Part shown: piece after piece, positions 47,901 to 58,588 of the stretch
How positions within the stretch are numbered: position 1 is the first letter of the stretch
Layout: every line of letters begins with the position of its first letter
DNA from: an uncultured Stenotrophomonas sp.
GTDB taxonomy: Bacteria; Pseudomonadota; Gammaproteobacteria; Xanthomonadales; Xanthomonadaceae
Length of the DNA stretch: 64,000 bases
Direction of reading: 5' to 3'
Assembly: GCA_913775725.1 (NCBI GenBank)
Contig: CAJYNG010000009.1
Span: 186,001 to 250,000, forward strand
Made by a program: the position numbers and the translations under genes
Notes under the pieces: generated by a model
Told to the model about the DNA's origin: nothing
Databases searched by the model: none
Seen by the model: the letters and a program-made list of their open reading frames with translations, nothing else

Positions 47901-47973
47901 TCAGTGCCAGACTGGAGCCGACCAGGGTTGTCCCGGTCACTTTCAGGAACTGGCGGCGGCTCATCGATGGCAT
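44905..47973 (-). CDS. fdoG: Formate dehydrogenase alpha subunit, selenoprotein (UGA = Sec197)
   Basis: Molybdenum/tungsten bis-MGD enzyme of 1,022 residues including selenocysteine. The frame is crossed by one UGA at 47,385-47,383, codon 197, next to 196 in E. coli FdnG; the context [12 protein letters not shown] is that of FDH-N/O active sites, and both halves align without gap. A hairpin with apical AGGUCU follows at the right distance. N-terminus: Tat signal [10 protein letters not shown], then a 4Fe-4S site (CTYCSVAC and CPKGAG). It oxidises formate in the periplasm. Start 47,973 has aggaga upstream. Automated callers will split it into two genes. Confidence 0.96.
47356..47385 (-). promoter_or_regulatory. 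UGA selenocysteine codon and SECIS-type hairpin in fdoG
   Basis: UGA at 47,385-47,383. Eighteen bases on, ggc-aggtct-tgcc (47,368-47,356) forms a small stem with apical AGGUCU, the loop that SelB binds in E. coli fdhF and fdnG. Flanking bases (cccgacggt with ccccgac) can lengthen the stem. Confidence 0.88.
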
Positions 47974-48033
47974 GCCGTTCTCCTGGGATGGCGGGGAGGC
48001 GCAGGCCTCCGGGCTGTCGTTGGGTACGGCCCG

Positions 48034-48039
48034 GTTATA
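48034..48039 (-). promoter_or_regulatory. Candidate -10 box of fdoG
   Basis: tataac on the minus strand, 61 bases before the fdoG ATG. No clear -35; an FNR-type TTGAT-N4-ATCAA site was not seen. The rest of the gap to gmk (48,040-48,263) shows only a weak taaagt box for gmk at 48,114. Confidence 0.4.
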
Positions 48040-48263
48040 GCACAGGCCCCCGCACGCCCATGTGGCACAAGGCCCGGCGCCTGCCGGACGGGCGCGCAAA
48101 GGGGCCGCTCTGGTAAAGTTGCGTGCCCGCACCCCGGGGAAGCGTCTGCCGGGCCTGGTTCCAGGATGTTCCGCGCAGCCCCCGCCGTCCTGGCGCGATC
48201 CTCCGCGCCGGACCTGGAACACCGAGGAAAAATTTTGCGAAATCAACCCGTTGGATCCCCCGC

Positions 48264-48929
48264 ATGAGCGCCCCGTCGAAGCCGTCGGACGCCGTTGCAC
48301 GCGGCACGCTGTACATCGTTGCCGCCCCGTCCGGCGCCGGCAAGAGCAGCATCGTCAATGCCACCCTGGCGCGTGACCCTCAGATCGCCCTGTCGATCTC
48401 CTTCACCTCGCGCGCGATGCGCCCCGGTGAAGTGAACGGCCAGCACTACCACTTCGTCTCTGCGGAGAAGTTCGAGGAAATGATCGCCGCCGGCGACTTC
48501 TTCGAGCACGCCTGGGTGCATGGCGACTGGAAGGGCACCGCCCGCCAGTCGGTGGAGCCGCAGCTGGCCGCTGGCCAGGACGTGCTGCTGGAAATCGACT
48601 GGCAGGGCGCGCAGCAGGTGCGCCAGCTGGTGCCGGGCACGGTCACCGTGTTCATCCTGCCGCCGTCCAAGCAGGCCCTGCAGGACCGCATGCGCAAGCG
48701 CGGCCAGGACAGCGAGGCGGTCATCGCCCAGCGCCTGGGCGCGGCCCGTGACGAGATGCTGCACTTCAACGAGTTCGACTACGTCATCGTCAACGAGGTG
48801 TTCGACACCGCTGTGGACGAGCTGTGCGCCATCTTCACCGCCAGCCGCCTGCGCCGGGAGGCCCAGAAGGTCCGCCACGCCGGCCTGATCCAGGCCCTGT
48901 TGACCCCGGATCCGGGCGCAACTTACTGA
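48264..48929 (+). CDS. gmk: Guanylate kinase
   Basis: Guanylate kinase of 221 residues (GMP + ATP = GDP + ADP). P-loop APSGAGKSS near residue 21, GMP-site SISFTSRAMRPGEVNGQHY and LEIDWQGAQQVR are conserved. ATG at 48,264 chosen since the upstream frame has no family homology. Followed by rpoZ and spoT, the common gammaproteobacterial order, linking guanine nucleotides with ppGpp control. Confidence 0.95.
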   Translation: MSAPSKPSDAVARGTLYIVAAPSGAGKSSIVNATLARDPQIALSISFTSRAMRPGEVNGQHYHFVSAEKFEEMIAAGDFFEHAWVHGDWKGTARQSVEPQLAAGQDVLLEIDWQGAQQVRQLVPGTVTVFILPPSKQALQDRMRKRGQDSEAVIAQRLGAARDEMLHFNEFDYVIVNEVFDTAVDELCAIFTASRLRREAQKVRHAGLIQALLTPDPGATY

Positions 48930-49039
48930 TTCCAAAAGAATCGGGTGGGGGTTGGCTTGATTTTGTCCAGCCCCTGCCAGTACACTCCGTCCCCTTTCCC
49001 TCATTCGACTGAGCGGCCGACCGGTCGCCGGGAGCCCGT

Positions 49040-49339
49040 ATGGCCCGCATCACCGTAGAAGATTGCCTGGAAGTCGTTAACAACCGTTTCGAACTGGTCA
49101 TGATGGCTTCCAAGCGTGCCCGCCAGCTCGCCAACGGCGTGCAGGCCACGCTGGACAACAGCGAGACCGAGGACAAGCCGACCGTGCTGGCGCTGCGCGA
49201 AATCGCCGCCCGCAAGATCGACAACGCGCTGATCGACGAAGTCGAGAAGGCCGAGCGTGAGCGTGCCGAGCGCGAAGCGCTGGAGTGGGCTGCCGCGGAA
49301 GTGGTCGCCGACGAAGACATGTCCAAGAACGACGATTGA
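49040..49339 (+). CDS. rpoZ: RNA polymerase omega subunit
   Basis: Omega of 99 residues: [31 protein letters not shown] and [15 protein letters not shown] are the conserved N-terminal part. It helps assembly of the beta' subunit and forms part of ppGpp site 1. Lies between gmk and spoT. A short GC hairpin (cagcccgccccgtgcgggctg) at about 49,375 may terminate part of the transcripts. Confidence 0.96.
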   Translation: MARITVEDCLEVVNNRFELVMMASKRARQLANGVQATLDNSETEDKPTVLALREIAARKIDNALIDEVEKAERERAEREALEWAAAEVVADEDMSKNDD

Positions 49340-49445
49340 TCGCATCGATCAACGTAATCGTTGGATGTGCCGAACAGCCCGCCCCGTGCGGGCTGTTTCG
49401 CATTCAGGATTTGCCGTAAACGCCGCGCTGGAATAGGCTTCGGGC

Positions 49446-51608
49446 ATGAACCCAGGCCCCACTGCCAAGGTCGCCGCAGCCCCCGCTGCCGCCGTACCCG
49501 ACTACGTCCTCCAGCTTGAACGCGCCGCCCACTACCTGCCGCCGGAACAGCTGCCGCTGCTGCGCCGCGCCTGGGAAGTCGGAGCCGCCGCGCACGCCGG
49601 GCAGACGCGCAAGTCGGGCGAGCCCTATATCACCCATCCGGTGGCCGTGGCCCAGGTGCTGGCCGAGCTGGGCCTGGACGTGGAAGCGCTGATCGCCGCG
49701 ATCCTGCACGACACCATCGAAGACACCCCGCTGACCCGTGAGGCGCTGGCCGCCGAGTTCGGCGAAGCCGTGGCCGAACTGGTCGACGGCGTGACCAAGC
49801 TGGACAAGCTGAAGTTCCGCGACCGCCAGGAAGCGGCCGCCGAGAGCTTCCGCAAGATGCTGCTGGCGATGTCGCGCGACCTGCGCGTGATCATGATCAA
49901 GCTGGCCGACCGCCTGCACAACATGCGCACGCTGGGCGCGCAGAGCCGTGAAGCGCGCGGCCGCATCGCCCGCGAGACGCTGGAGATCTACGCGCCCATC
50001 GCCCAGCGCCTGGGCATGAGCCTGGTCAAGAGCGAGCTGCAGAACCTCGGCTTCAAGGCGCTGTATCCGTGGCGCCACGCGATCCTGGAAAAGCACATCC
50101 GCAGCCAGCCGGTGGTACGCCGCGAAGCGCTGGCGCAGGTGGAAGTACAGCTGTCGCAGCGGCTGGCGAAGGAGGGCATCGAGCACCGCCTGGTCAGCCG
50201 CATCAAGACCCCGTGGAGCATCTACAACAAGATGCGCGACGAGAACAAATCCTTCGACCAGGTGATGGACGTGTTCGGCTTCCGCCTGGTGGTGCGCAGC
50301 GTGCCCAGCTGCTACCACGCGCTGGGTTCGGTGCATGCCACCTTCAAGCCGCTGGATGGCCGCTTCCGCGACTTCATCGCCATTCCCAAGGCCAACGGTT
50401 ACCAGTCGCTGCACACCGTGCTGTTCGGGCCGTATGGCTCGCCGATCGAAGTGCAGATCCGTACCGAGGAAATGGACCTGATCGCCGAACGCGGCGTGGC
50501 CGCGCACTGGACCTACAAGTTCGGCGGCGACTCACCCAACAGTGCGCAGAGCCGTGCGCACGCCTGGATCGTCGAACTGATCGATTCGCAGCGTGCCGCC
50601 GGTTCCTCGCTGGAGTTCCTCGACAACGTCAAGGTCGACCTGTTCCCGGACGAGGTCTACCTGTTCACCCCGAAGGGCAAGATCCTGGCCCTGCCGCGCA
50701 ACTCCACCGCGCTTGATTTCGCCTACGCCGTGCACACCGATGTCGGCAACATGGCCGTAGCCTCGCGCGTGGACAAGAAACTGGTGCCACTGCGTACCAA
50801 GCTGGTGTCGGGGCAGTCGGTGGAGATCATCACCGCACGCTCGGCCACGCCGAAACCGCAGTGGCTGGAATTCGTGGTCACCAGCAAGGCGCGCACCGCC
50901 ATCCGCCACCAGCTCAAGCAGCTGGAGCACGAGGACGCCGTGCAGCTGGGCCACCGCATGCTCGACCGCGCGCTGGAAGCGATGGATTCGTCGCTGGAAC
51001 GGCTGCCGAAGGGGCGCCTGGATGCGTTCCTGGCCGAGCATCGTTTCCCGCGCCTGGAGGCGCTGCTGGCCGAGGTCGCACTGGGCAACTGGATGCCGAC
51101 CCAGGCCGCGCAGGCGCTGATGGCCTACGCCGAACTGCGTGGTGGCCCGCATTCGCGCCACCACTCGCAGGAAAAGATCCTGATCAACGGCAGCGAGCGC
51201 GGCGTGGTCACCTTCGCCGGCTGCTGCCAGCCGATTCCCGGCGACGAGATCATGGGCTACCACACCGCCGGCAAGGGCATCGTGGTGCACCGCATGGACT
51301 GCCCGAACCTGGCCGAGCTGCGCAAGTCGCCCGAGCGCTGGGTGCCGATCGGCTGGGACACCACCGTTTCCGGCGACTACGACACCTCGCTGGTGGTGGA
51401 AGTGGAGAACGGCACCGGCGTGCTGGCACAGCTGGCCGCCGCCATCGCGCAGAGCCATTCCAACATCGAGCGCGTGGATTACCTGGACCGCGACTTCAAC
51501 GCCGCCGTGCTGGCGTTCAACATCCAGGTACGCGACCGCAACCACCTGGCCGAAGTGATGCGCCGCCTGCGCCGCCTGTCGGTCGTGCAGTCGGTACGCC
51601 GCCAGTAG
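49446..51608 (+). CDS. spoT: Bifunctional (p)ppGpp synthetase/hydrolase
   Basis: RelA/SpoT protein of 720 residues. HD hydrolase domain intact (HPVAVAQVLAELG, ILHDTIEDT), synthetase domain (FGFRLVVRSVPSCYHALGSVH, IAIPKANGYQSLHTV, EVQIRT), TGS (VYLFTPKGKILALPRNSTAL) and C-terminal ACT (VEVENGTGVLAQLAAAIAQ). Kept HD residues indicate hydrolase activity. Last of gmk-rpoZ-spoT. Confidence 0.95.
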   Translation: MNPGPTAKVAAAPAAAVPDYVLQLERAAHYLPPEQLPLLRRAWEVGAAAHAGQTRKSGEPYITHPVAVAQVLAELGLDVEALIAAILHDTIEDTPLTREALAAEFGEAVAELVDGVTKLDKLKFRDRQEAAAESFRKMLLAMSRDLRVIMIKLADRLHNMRTLGAQSREARGRIARETLEIYAPIAQRLGMSLVKSELQNLGFKALYPWRHAILEKHIRSQPVVRREALAQVEVQLSQRLAKEGIEHRLVSRIKTPWSIYNKMRDENKSFDQVMDVFGFRLVVRSVPSCYHALGSVHATFKPLDGRFRDFIAIPKANGYQSLHTVLFGPYGSPIEVQIRTEEMDLIAERGVAAHWTYKFGGDSPNSAQSRAHAWIVELIDSQRAAGSSLEFLDNVKVDLFPDEVYLFTPKGKILALPRNSTALDFAYAVHTDVGNMAVASRVDKKLVPLRTKLVSGQSVEIITARSATPKPQWLEFVVTSKARTAIRHQLKQLEHEDAVQLGHRMLDRALEAMDSSLERLPKGRLDAFLAEHRFPRLEALLAEVALGNWMPTQAAQALMAYAELRGGPHSRHHSQEKILINGSERGVVTFAGCCQPIPGDEIMGYHTAGKGIVVHRMDCPNLAELRKSPERWVPIGWDTTVSGDYDTSLVVEVENGTGVLAQLAAAIAQSHSNIERVDYLDRDFNAAVLAFNIQVRDRNHLAEVMRRLRRLSVVQSVRRQ

Positions 51609-51691
51609 AGCCACGCCATGCGTGGATGATGTTCCGCGCACACAACGCACGGGGTCGGATCCGTTTCCCGCCGGGAAACGGATCCGACCCC
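51605..51691. repeat. GTAG palindrome and GGGGTC palindrome, copy 4
   Basis: 51605-51627: gtagagccacgccatgcgtg with gat, whose GTAG overlaps the spoT stop. 51651-51691: 41-base palindrome ggggtcggatccgtttcccg and complement. They fill the spoT-ridA gap; a tacaat box at about 51,715 may be the ridA -10. Confidence 0.82.
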
Positions 51692-51756
51692 AGCCGATGC
51701 CGCGCCCACCCGGTACAATCACCGCTCTGTTTTCCCCCCAAGCACCGGAGCGACCC

Positions 51757-52143
<387 letters not shown>

Positions 52144-52150
52144 CCGCCAC

Positions 52151-54262
52151 GTGGCACGCAAGGCGGCGGTCACCCCGGTCCTGTCACCGTCCGGCGAAGC
52201 ATCCCTGGCGATGCTCGCGGGCGTGGGTCCGGCCGTGGCCGCCAAACTGCAGGCGCGTGGCCTGGCCACCCTGCAGGATCTCTGGCTTCACCTGCCGCTG
52301 CGCTATGAAGACCGGACCCGGCTGACCCGCATCGAAGACCTGCGCAATGGCGTACCGGCGCAGGTGGAAGGGCGGGTGGTCGCGGTCGAGCGCGGCATGC
52401 GCTACCGGCCGATGCTGAAAGTGGCGGTGGAGGACGAAGGGCAGGGCACCCTGGTGCTGCGCTTCTTCCATTTCCGCCAGCAGCAGGTCGGCCAGTTCGC
52501 GGTCGGCAACCGGCTGCGCTGCTTCGGCACGCCCAAGCCGGGCCACCTCGGCCTGGAAATCGTCCACCCCAGCTACCAGGTGCTGGGCCGCAACGACGAT
52601 CCCGAACTCGGCGACCGCCTCGACCCGGTGTATCCCACCGTGGAAGGCGTTGGCCCGATGACCATGCGCAAGCTGATCGGCCAGGCGCTGGACCGTCTGC
52701 CCGAGGAGAGCACGCTGGAACTGCTGCCCACGGGCTGGCTTGATGGCCTGGGCCTGCCTTCGCTGCGCAGTGCGCTGCTGACCGTGCACCAGCCGCCACC
52801 GGATGCCGATCTGGCCGCGCTGGCCGCGGGTACGCATCCGGCGCAGCGGCGCCTGGCGATGGAAGAACTGCTGGCCCACCACCTCAGCCTGCGCCGCCAG
52901 CGCATCGCCTTGCAGGCACACCATGCGCCGCCGTTGGCCGGTCCCGGCAAGCTGGCCAAGGCGCTGCTGAAGCAGCTGCCGTTCGCGCTGACGGGTGCAC
53001 AGGCGCGCGTGTTCAAGCAGATCCGCGAGGACCTCGCGCGGCCGAGCCCGATGCTGCGGCTGGTGCAGGGCGATGTCGGCTCCGGCAAGACCGTGGTCGC
53101 AGCGCTGGCGGCGATGCTGGCGGTGGAGCAGGGCAAACAGGTTGCGCTGGCAGCACCGACTGAGCTGCTGGCCGAACAACATCTCAACAACCTGCGCGGC
53201 TGGCTGGAACCGCTCGGCGTGCGTATCGCCTGGCTGGCCGGCAAGGTCACCGGCAAGGCGCGCGCCAAGGTGATGGAGCAGGTCGCCAACGGTGAAGCGC
53301 AGGTGGTGGTCGGTACCCATGCACTGATGCAGGAGGCGGTGGTATTCCAGGATCTGGCTCTGGCTATCGTCGACGAACAGCACCGCTTCGGCGTGCACCA
53401 GCGGCTGGCCCTGCGCGACAAGGGCGCGGGCGGCAACAGCGTGCCGCACCAGCTGGTGATGACCGCAACACCGATTCCGCGCACGCTGGCGATGTCCGAA
53501 TACGCCGACCTGGATGTCTCGGCCATCGACGAACTGCCGCCGGGCCGCACCCCGGTGCAGACCGTCGCACTCAACAACGACCGTCGCCCGGAGCTGATCG
53601 AGCGCATCGCGCTGGCCTGCCAGGAAGGGCGGCAGGTGTACTGGGTGTGCACGCTCATCGAGGAAAGCGAAGAGCTGGATGCAACGCCCGCGCAGGCCAC
53701 CTACGAATCGCTGCAGGCGCTGCTGCCCGGCGTACGCGTGGGGCTGGTGCATGGCCGCCTGAAAGCCGCCGAGAAGCTGGCGACGATGGTCGCGTTCAAG
53801 GCCGGCGACATCGATCTGCTGGTGGCGACCACCGTCATCGAAGTGGGCGTGGACGTACCGAATGCCTCGCTGATGGTGATCGAGAATGCCGAGCGCCTTG
53901 GCCTGGCCCAGCTGCACCAGCTGCGCGGCCGCGTCGGCCGTGGTTCGGCGGTATCGCGCTGCGTGCTGCTGTACCAGGCCCCGCTCTCGCAGATGGCACG
54001 CGAGCGCCTGCAGACCATGCGCGAAACCAACGATGGTTTCGTCATTGCCGAAAAGGATCTGGAACTGCGCGGCCCCGGCGAACTGCTGGGTACGCGGCAG
54101 ACCGGCGTGGCCGGCTTCCGCATCGCCGACCTGGCCCGCGACGCCGGCCTGCTACCCGGCGTGCACGACCTGGCCGAGCGCCTGCTGGACCAGCAACCCG
54201 CGCTGGCCGACCGCGTGGTGCAACGCTGGATCGGCACCGCCGTGCGTTACGCCTCGGCCTGA
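52151..54262 (+). CDS. recG: ATP-dependent DNA helicase RecG
   Basis: RecG of 703 residues, remodelling stalled forks and recombination junctions. Wedge domain in the first third (LPLRYEDRTRLTRIEDLRNG), Walker A GDVGSGKTVVA, DEQH box, then helicase C motifs (VATTVIEVGVDVPNASLMVI, QLRGRVGRG) and the C-terminal LELRGPGELLGTRQTG. GTG start at 52,151; no nearby ATG gives the family N-terminus. Confidence 0.95.
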   Translation: MARKAAVTPVLSPSGEASLAMLAGVGPAVAAKLQARGLATLQDLWLHLPLRYEDRTRLTRIEDLRNGVPAQVEGRVVAVERGMRYRPMLKVAVEDEGQGTLVLRFFHFRQQQVGQFAVGNRLRCFGTPKPGHLGLEIVHPSYQVLGRNDDPELGDRLDPVYPTVEGVGPMTMRKLIGQALDRLPEESTLELLPTGWLDGLGLPSLRSALLTVHQPPPDADLAALAAGTHPAQRRLAMEELLAHHLSLRRQRIALQAHHAPPLAGPGKLAKALLKQLPFALTGAQARVFKQIREDLARPSPMLRLVQGDVGSGKTVVAALAAMLAVEQGKQVALAAPTELLAEQHLNNLRGWLEPLGVRIAWLAGKVTGKARAKVMEQVANGEAQVVVGTHALMQEAVVFQDLALAIVDEQHRFGVHQRLALRDKGAGGNSVPHQLVMTATPIPRTLAMSEYADLDVSAIDELPPGRTPVQTVALNNDRRPELIERIALACQEGRQVYWVCTLIEESEELDATPAQATYESLQALLPGVRVGLVHGRLKAAEKLATMVAFKAGDIDLLVATTVIEVGVDVPNASLMVIENAERLGLAQLHQLRGRVGRGSAVSRCVLLYQAPLSQMARERLQTMRETNDGFVIAEKDLELRGPGELLGTRQTGVAGFRIADLARDAGLLPGVHDLAERLLDQQPALADRVVQRWIGTAVRYASA

Positions 54263-54267
54263 TCCCT

Positions 54268-54335
54268 GTAGAGCCGAGCCCATGCTCGGCTGCCGTTCGC
54301 GCTGCGCGCGGGAGTCGAGCATGGCTCGACTCTAC
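54268..54335. repeat. SMAG dimer
   Basis: Two facing GTAG palindromes, gtagagccgagcccatgctc and gagcatggctcgactctac, with a GC-rich centre. The second unit has gtcgag rather than gccgag, but both arms of that hairpin changed together. Five bases after the recG stop. Hairpin atccacgca-tt-gcgtggat follows at 54,365. Confidence 0.85.
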
Positions 54336-54383
54336 AGACATCGCTTTCGATCATTTCCATGTTCATCCACGCATTGCGTGGAT

Positions 54384-54607
54384 GTGTCGACCAAGGTCGA
54401 CACCTACCAACAGCGGTAGCGATCTGTCGAAGGCGGGGTGGGCCCGGTTGCGGGGGTGTCCGCGGCATGGATGCCGCGGCCAAGCCCCCATGGATGGGTT
54501 TACGGCGCCCCCCGCCACCGGACCCACCCCGCCAACCCCAGGAAACCAGCTTTTGCGGTTGCTCTGGCCTCTGCCGTTGATTCGGCAGGTGCAGGGCGCA
54601 GCCCTGC
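54384..54607 (+). repeat. Composite palindromic module, copy C
   Basis: Short hairpin gtgtcgacc-aa-ggtcgacac with ctacc (54,384-54,408); spacer ending tcgaa; long stem 54,432-54,456 with 54,509-54,533; inner hairpins gcggc-atggat-gccgc and cccc-atggat-gggt; linker; terminal hairpin gcagggc-gca-gccctgc (54,591-54,607). Fills most of the 420-base gap between recG and the nucleoside hydrolase gene. Confidence 0.86.
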
Positions 54608-54682
54608 CGAACCCCAACACCCCATACTTGCAACGGTCATCATCCCGGTCCACACTTCGTTGCCGATCTGAAGACGGCAACG

Positions 54683-55621
54683 ATGACCCACAAGATCCCG
54701 CTGTTGATCGACACCGACCCCGGTGTGGACGACGCCCTGGCCCTGCTGATGGCCTTCGCCGATGAACGGCACGACGTGGTCGCCCTGACCATCGCCGCCG
54801 GCAATGTCGGCCTCGAATACACCGTCCGCAACGCCCTCAAGCTCTGCGACATCGTCGGCCGCACCGACGTGCCGGTGTTTGCCGGCAGCCCGGATCCGCT
54901 GCTGCATCCCTCCGTCGACGCTGCCCACGTGCATGGCCGTGACGGCTACGGCGACGTGGACCTGCCGCCGCCCAGCCGCCAGGCCGAAGCCGAGCACGCC
55001 GCGCTGGCCATCCTGCGCCTGTCGCACGAGCACGCCGGCGAACTGATGCTGGTGATGCTCGGCCCGCTGACCAACCTGGCGTTGGCGCTGAAGCTGGACC
55101 CAACCCTGCCACAGCGCATCAAGCGCATCGTGGTGATGGGCGGCGCGGTCACCTGCCACGGCAACATCACCCCGGCGGCCGAATTCAACATCGCCTTCGA
55201 TCCGGAAGCGGCGCACGTGGTGTTCACCTCGTTCAAGCACCTGCTGGTGTCGGACTGGGAGGCTACCGTCGCCCATGGCCTGCCGCTGCAGGACGCCGAG
55301 AAGTGGCTGCAGGCGGATTCCGATCGCGCCCGTTTCTACGAGCTGATCTCGCGCAAGACCCGTGGCCTGTCCGAAGACAGCAAGGGCGGCCGCTGGTACA
55401 CCGCCGATGCGGTGGCCATGGCCTGGGCGCTGAACCCGGAAGGGCAGCTGCAGGTCGAATCGCGTCCACTGAACGTGGAACTGAACGGCACGTTCAGCCG
55501 CGGTGCCACCATCGTCGACTGGAACCGCCAGACCGGCCAGCCGGACAACTGCGATCTGCTGATGGCCTACGACCAGCAGCGTTTCGAGGCCCTGGTGCGC
55601 CAGGCCCTGGGCGCGGACTGA
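54683..55621 (+). CDS. Nucleoside hydrolase (IU-NH family)
   Basis: Protein of 312 residues. The calcium-binding DTDPGVDDALAL motif at about 10-21, LGPLTNLALAL, VVMGGAVTCHGNITPAAEFNI and the second-site Asp in YTADAVAMAWAL define the inosine-uridine preferring nucleoside hydrolase family, which splits ribonucleosides to base and ribose. Exact substrate not predictable. Single gene. Confidence 0.92.
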   Translation: MTHKIPLLIDTDPGVDDALALLMAFADERHDVVALTIAAGNVGLEYTVRNALKLCDIVGRTDVPVFAGSPDPLLHPSVDAAHVHGRDGYGDVDLPPPSRQAEAEHAALAILRLSHEHAGELMLVMLGPLTNLALALKLDPTLPQRIKRIVVMGGAVTCHGNITPAAEFNIAFDPEAAHVVFTSFKHLLVSDWEATVAHGLPLQDAEKWLQADSDRARFYELISRKTRGLSEDSKGGRWYTADAVAMAWALNPEGQLQVESRPLNVELNGTFSRGATIVDWNRQTGQPDNCDLLMAYDQQRFEALVRQALGAD

Positions 55622-55641
55622 GGTCAATTGACCGGCACCGG

Positions 55642-55671
55642 TTGCCCCGGGCGGCAACCGGTGCTTATAAT
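55642..55671 (+). promoter_or_regulatory. Promoter of rpmE2
   Basis: ttgccc (55,642-55,647), 18 bases, tataat (55,666-55,671), a good sigma-70 type promoter 38 bases upstream of the rpmE2 ATG. An inverted repeat (gttgcc/ggcaac) overlaps the -35 region and could be an operator; a Zur role was considered but the sequence is not the usual Zur box. Confidence 0.7.
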
Positions 55672-55709
55672 GCCGCTCTTGACCACCAGCCCATTTACGG
55701 TGTGAGCCC

Positions 55710-55952
55710 ATGAAGGCCGATATCCATCCGAACTACCGCGACGTCGTCTTCCATGACGTCACCTCCGATTTCAAGATTCTGACCCGCTCGACCATGGCGA
55801 CGAAGGAAACCATCCAGTGGGAAGACGGCAACGAATACCCGCTGGTCAAGGTTGAAATTTCCTCGGCTTCGCACCCGTTCTACACGGGCAAGCACAAGGT
55901 CATCGACACCTCGGGCCGTATCGACAAGTTCCAGAAGCGCTACGCGCGCTGA
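55710..55952 (+). CDS. rpmE2: Ribosomal protein L31, type B
   Basis: L31 of 80 residues without the CxxC zinc motif ([40 protein letters not shown]), the C-minus paralogue often used under zinc limitation. Strong promoter and terminator on both sides show a single-gene unit. rpmE2 next to gltA is, as I recall, a xanthomonad arrangement and supports a Stenotrophomonas origin up to here. Confidence 0.95.
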   Translation: MKADIHPNYRDVVFHDVTSDFKILTRSTMATKETIQWEDGNEYPLVKVEISSASHPFYTGKHKVIDTSGRIDKFQKRYAR

Positions 55953-55975
55953 TCTGTCGATCCAGCTTCGAACCG

Positions 55976-56006
55976 ACGGCCGCGCTCTGCGCGGCCGTTT
56001 GTTTTT
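55976..56006 (+). terminator. Terminator after rpmE2
   Basis: acggccgcgc-tct-gcgcggccgt followed by ttgttttt: a strong intrinsic terminator. The following gap to gltA (56,007-56,248) has a gataat box at 56,154 as possible -10 and no other feature. Confidence 0.88.
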
Positions 56007-56248
56007 CCCCAACGCCAACCCAACGGGCGTTTGGATGGACGGAACACTGCGTTCGTGTGACAACGCTTTTGCCGATCCGGGCCGCTCAACGGCCGGCGTC
56101 TGGCCGCCTGTCGTATACGACTTCTGTCTAGCGCCGGGCAAATGCTGCTGTGCGATAATGACCTGATCCCCGGCACAGGCCGAGGACGTCATTCACGTGC
56201 CTGACCAATGCGCTTGGGCAGGCGCCTTCCCATGAAGGAGCGCACACA

Positions 56249-57538
<1,290 letters not shown>

Positions 57539-57557
57539 GAAGAAGGCTAGAATGCAG

Positions 57558-57590
57558 AACGCCGGGGAGACATCCCCGGCGTTTTTTTTG
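57558..57590. terminator. Terminator after gltA
   Basis: aacgccgggga-gac-atccccggcgtt followed by a run of T residues and g. It ends gltA and lies four bases from the stop of the convergent FUSC gene. Confidence 0.9.
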
Positions 57591-57593
57591 TCG

Positions 57594-58586
57594 TCAGACC
57601 AGCTTCAGATCCGCGAAACGCGCCGCCAGGTCATCCAGATCGCGGTGCATATGGGCCACGCCGATCGCAGCAGCGCCCAGAGCGACATCGTCCCCTTCGA
57701 CGGCCATGGACAAGGCCAGGCTTTGGTCGATCGCGCCCATGGGCTGGGCGGCTTTGCCGTGAGACAGAGCCTTGAGTTGCTCCACCGCCCGCTCCGCGTC
57801 CTGCGACCAGGGATCGAGCCGGGCGCCTGCACCCTCGGCCTGGAAACCGCGCCCCAGTATGACGATGTCGCTGCGCACGCGCCAGAAGGCGCGCACGAGC
57901 GCAGCCCGGTCGGCGGTCTCACGCTGCGGGCCGGGTAGATCGATGACGTTCTTGGCGGCCTGACCCAACGCATCCAGCCGCCGCTTCAGATCGGCATGAC
58001 GGCGCGAGATCTCGGATGCGTCCTCCGGGGCGGCCTTGGAGATCAAAGCCAGCAGCGCCGCCGCCTCGCCCGCCGCCTCGCGCGCCTGAAGCTTGAAGGA
58101 TTGCCTGGCATGGCGCGGAAACAGGGCCAGGATCGCCAGAACGCCGACGCCGCTGCCGACCAGGATTTCCATCACCCGATCCAGCGCGAGGGACGCCGGT
58201 CCTTCCGCGCCCGTCCCGCCGGCGATGACGATGGTCGCCGTCACGGGTGCGACCTTCAGCCAAGGTCGCCCGGCTGCCAAGAAAGCCAGCAGGCCCGCCG
58301 AGACGGCGATGCTCAGCGCCATGCTTTCCAGACCCGGCGGACGAAGGAAGGCGAAGACCGCCCCCGCCAGCGCTCCGGTCGCCGTGCCGATGGCTCGGTC
58401 GCGCGCCACGGTCAGGACGCCGCCGCCCACACTCGCCTGAATGACGACGATGGCGGAAATCACGCTCCAATATGGGTGCGGCAGGTTCAGCCAGGTCGCC
58501 AGATAGAGCGCGGCCATCGCGCCCACCGCCATCTGAAGCGCGGCGCGGACCTCGGCCGCACGTCGCGGACTGAGCGCCCGCGCCAT
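57594..58586 (-). CDS. FUSC-family membrane protein
   Basis: Protein of 330 residues with about six transmembrane helices in the first 160 residues (MAVGAMAALYLATWL; HPYWSVISAIVVIQASVGG, the FUSC signature; ALAGAVFAFL; VAPVTATIVIAGG) and a soluble helical C-terminal half. FUSC proteins relate to aromatic acid exporters (AaeB) and YccS. Only half the usual length, so it is the single-module type. Starts two bases after lpxB ends, suggesting co-transcription with lipid A genes. Confidence 0.85.
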   Translation of the reverse strand: MARALSPRRAAEVRAALQMAVGAMAALYLATWLNLPHPYWSVISAIVVIQASVGGGVLTVARDRAIGTATGALAGAVFAFLRPPGLESMALSIAVSAGLLAFLAAGRPWLKVAPVTATIVIAGGTGAEGPASLALDRVMEILVGSGVGVLAILALFPRHARQSFKLQAREAAGEAAALLALISKAAPEDASEISRRHADLKRRLDALGQAAKNVIDLPGPQRETADRAALVRAFWRVRSDIVILGRGFQAEGAGARLDPWSQDAERAVEQLKALSHGKAAQPMGAIDQSLALSMAVEGDDVALGAAAIGVAHMHRDLDDLAARFADLKLV

Positions 58587-58588
58587 CG

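Noticed and set aside
55642-55671. Zur operator at rpmE2
   Set aside because: The inverted repeat gttgcc/ggcaac does not match the usual AT-rich Zur box; kept only as a possible operator.
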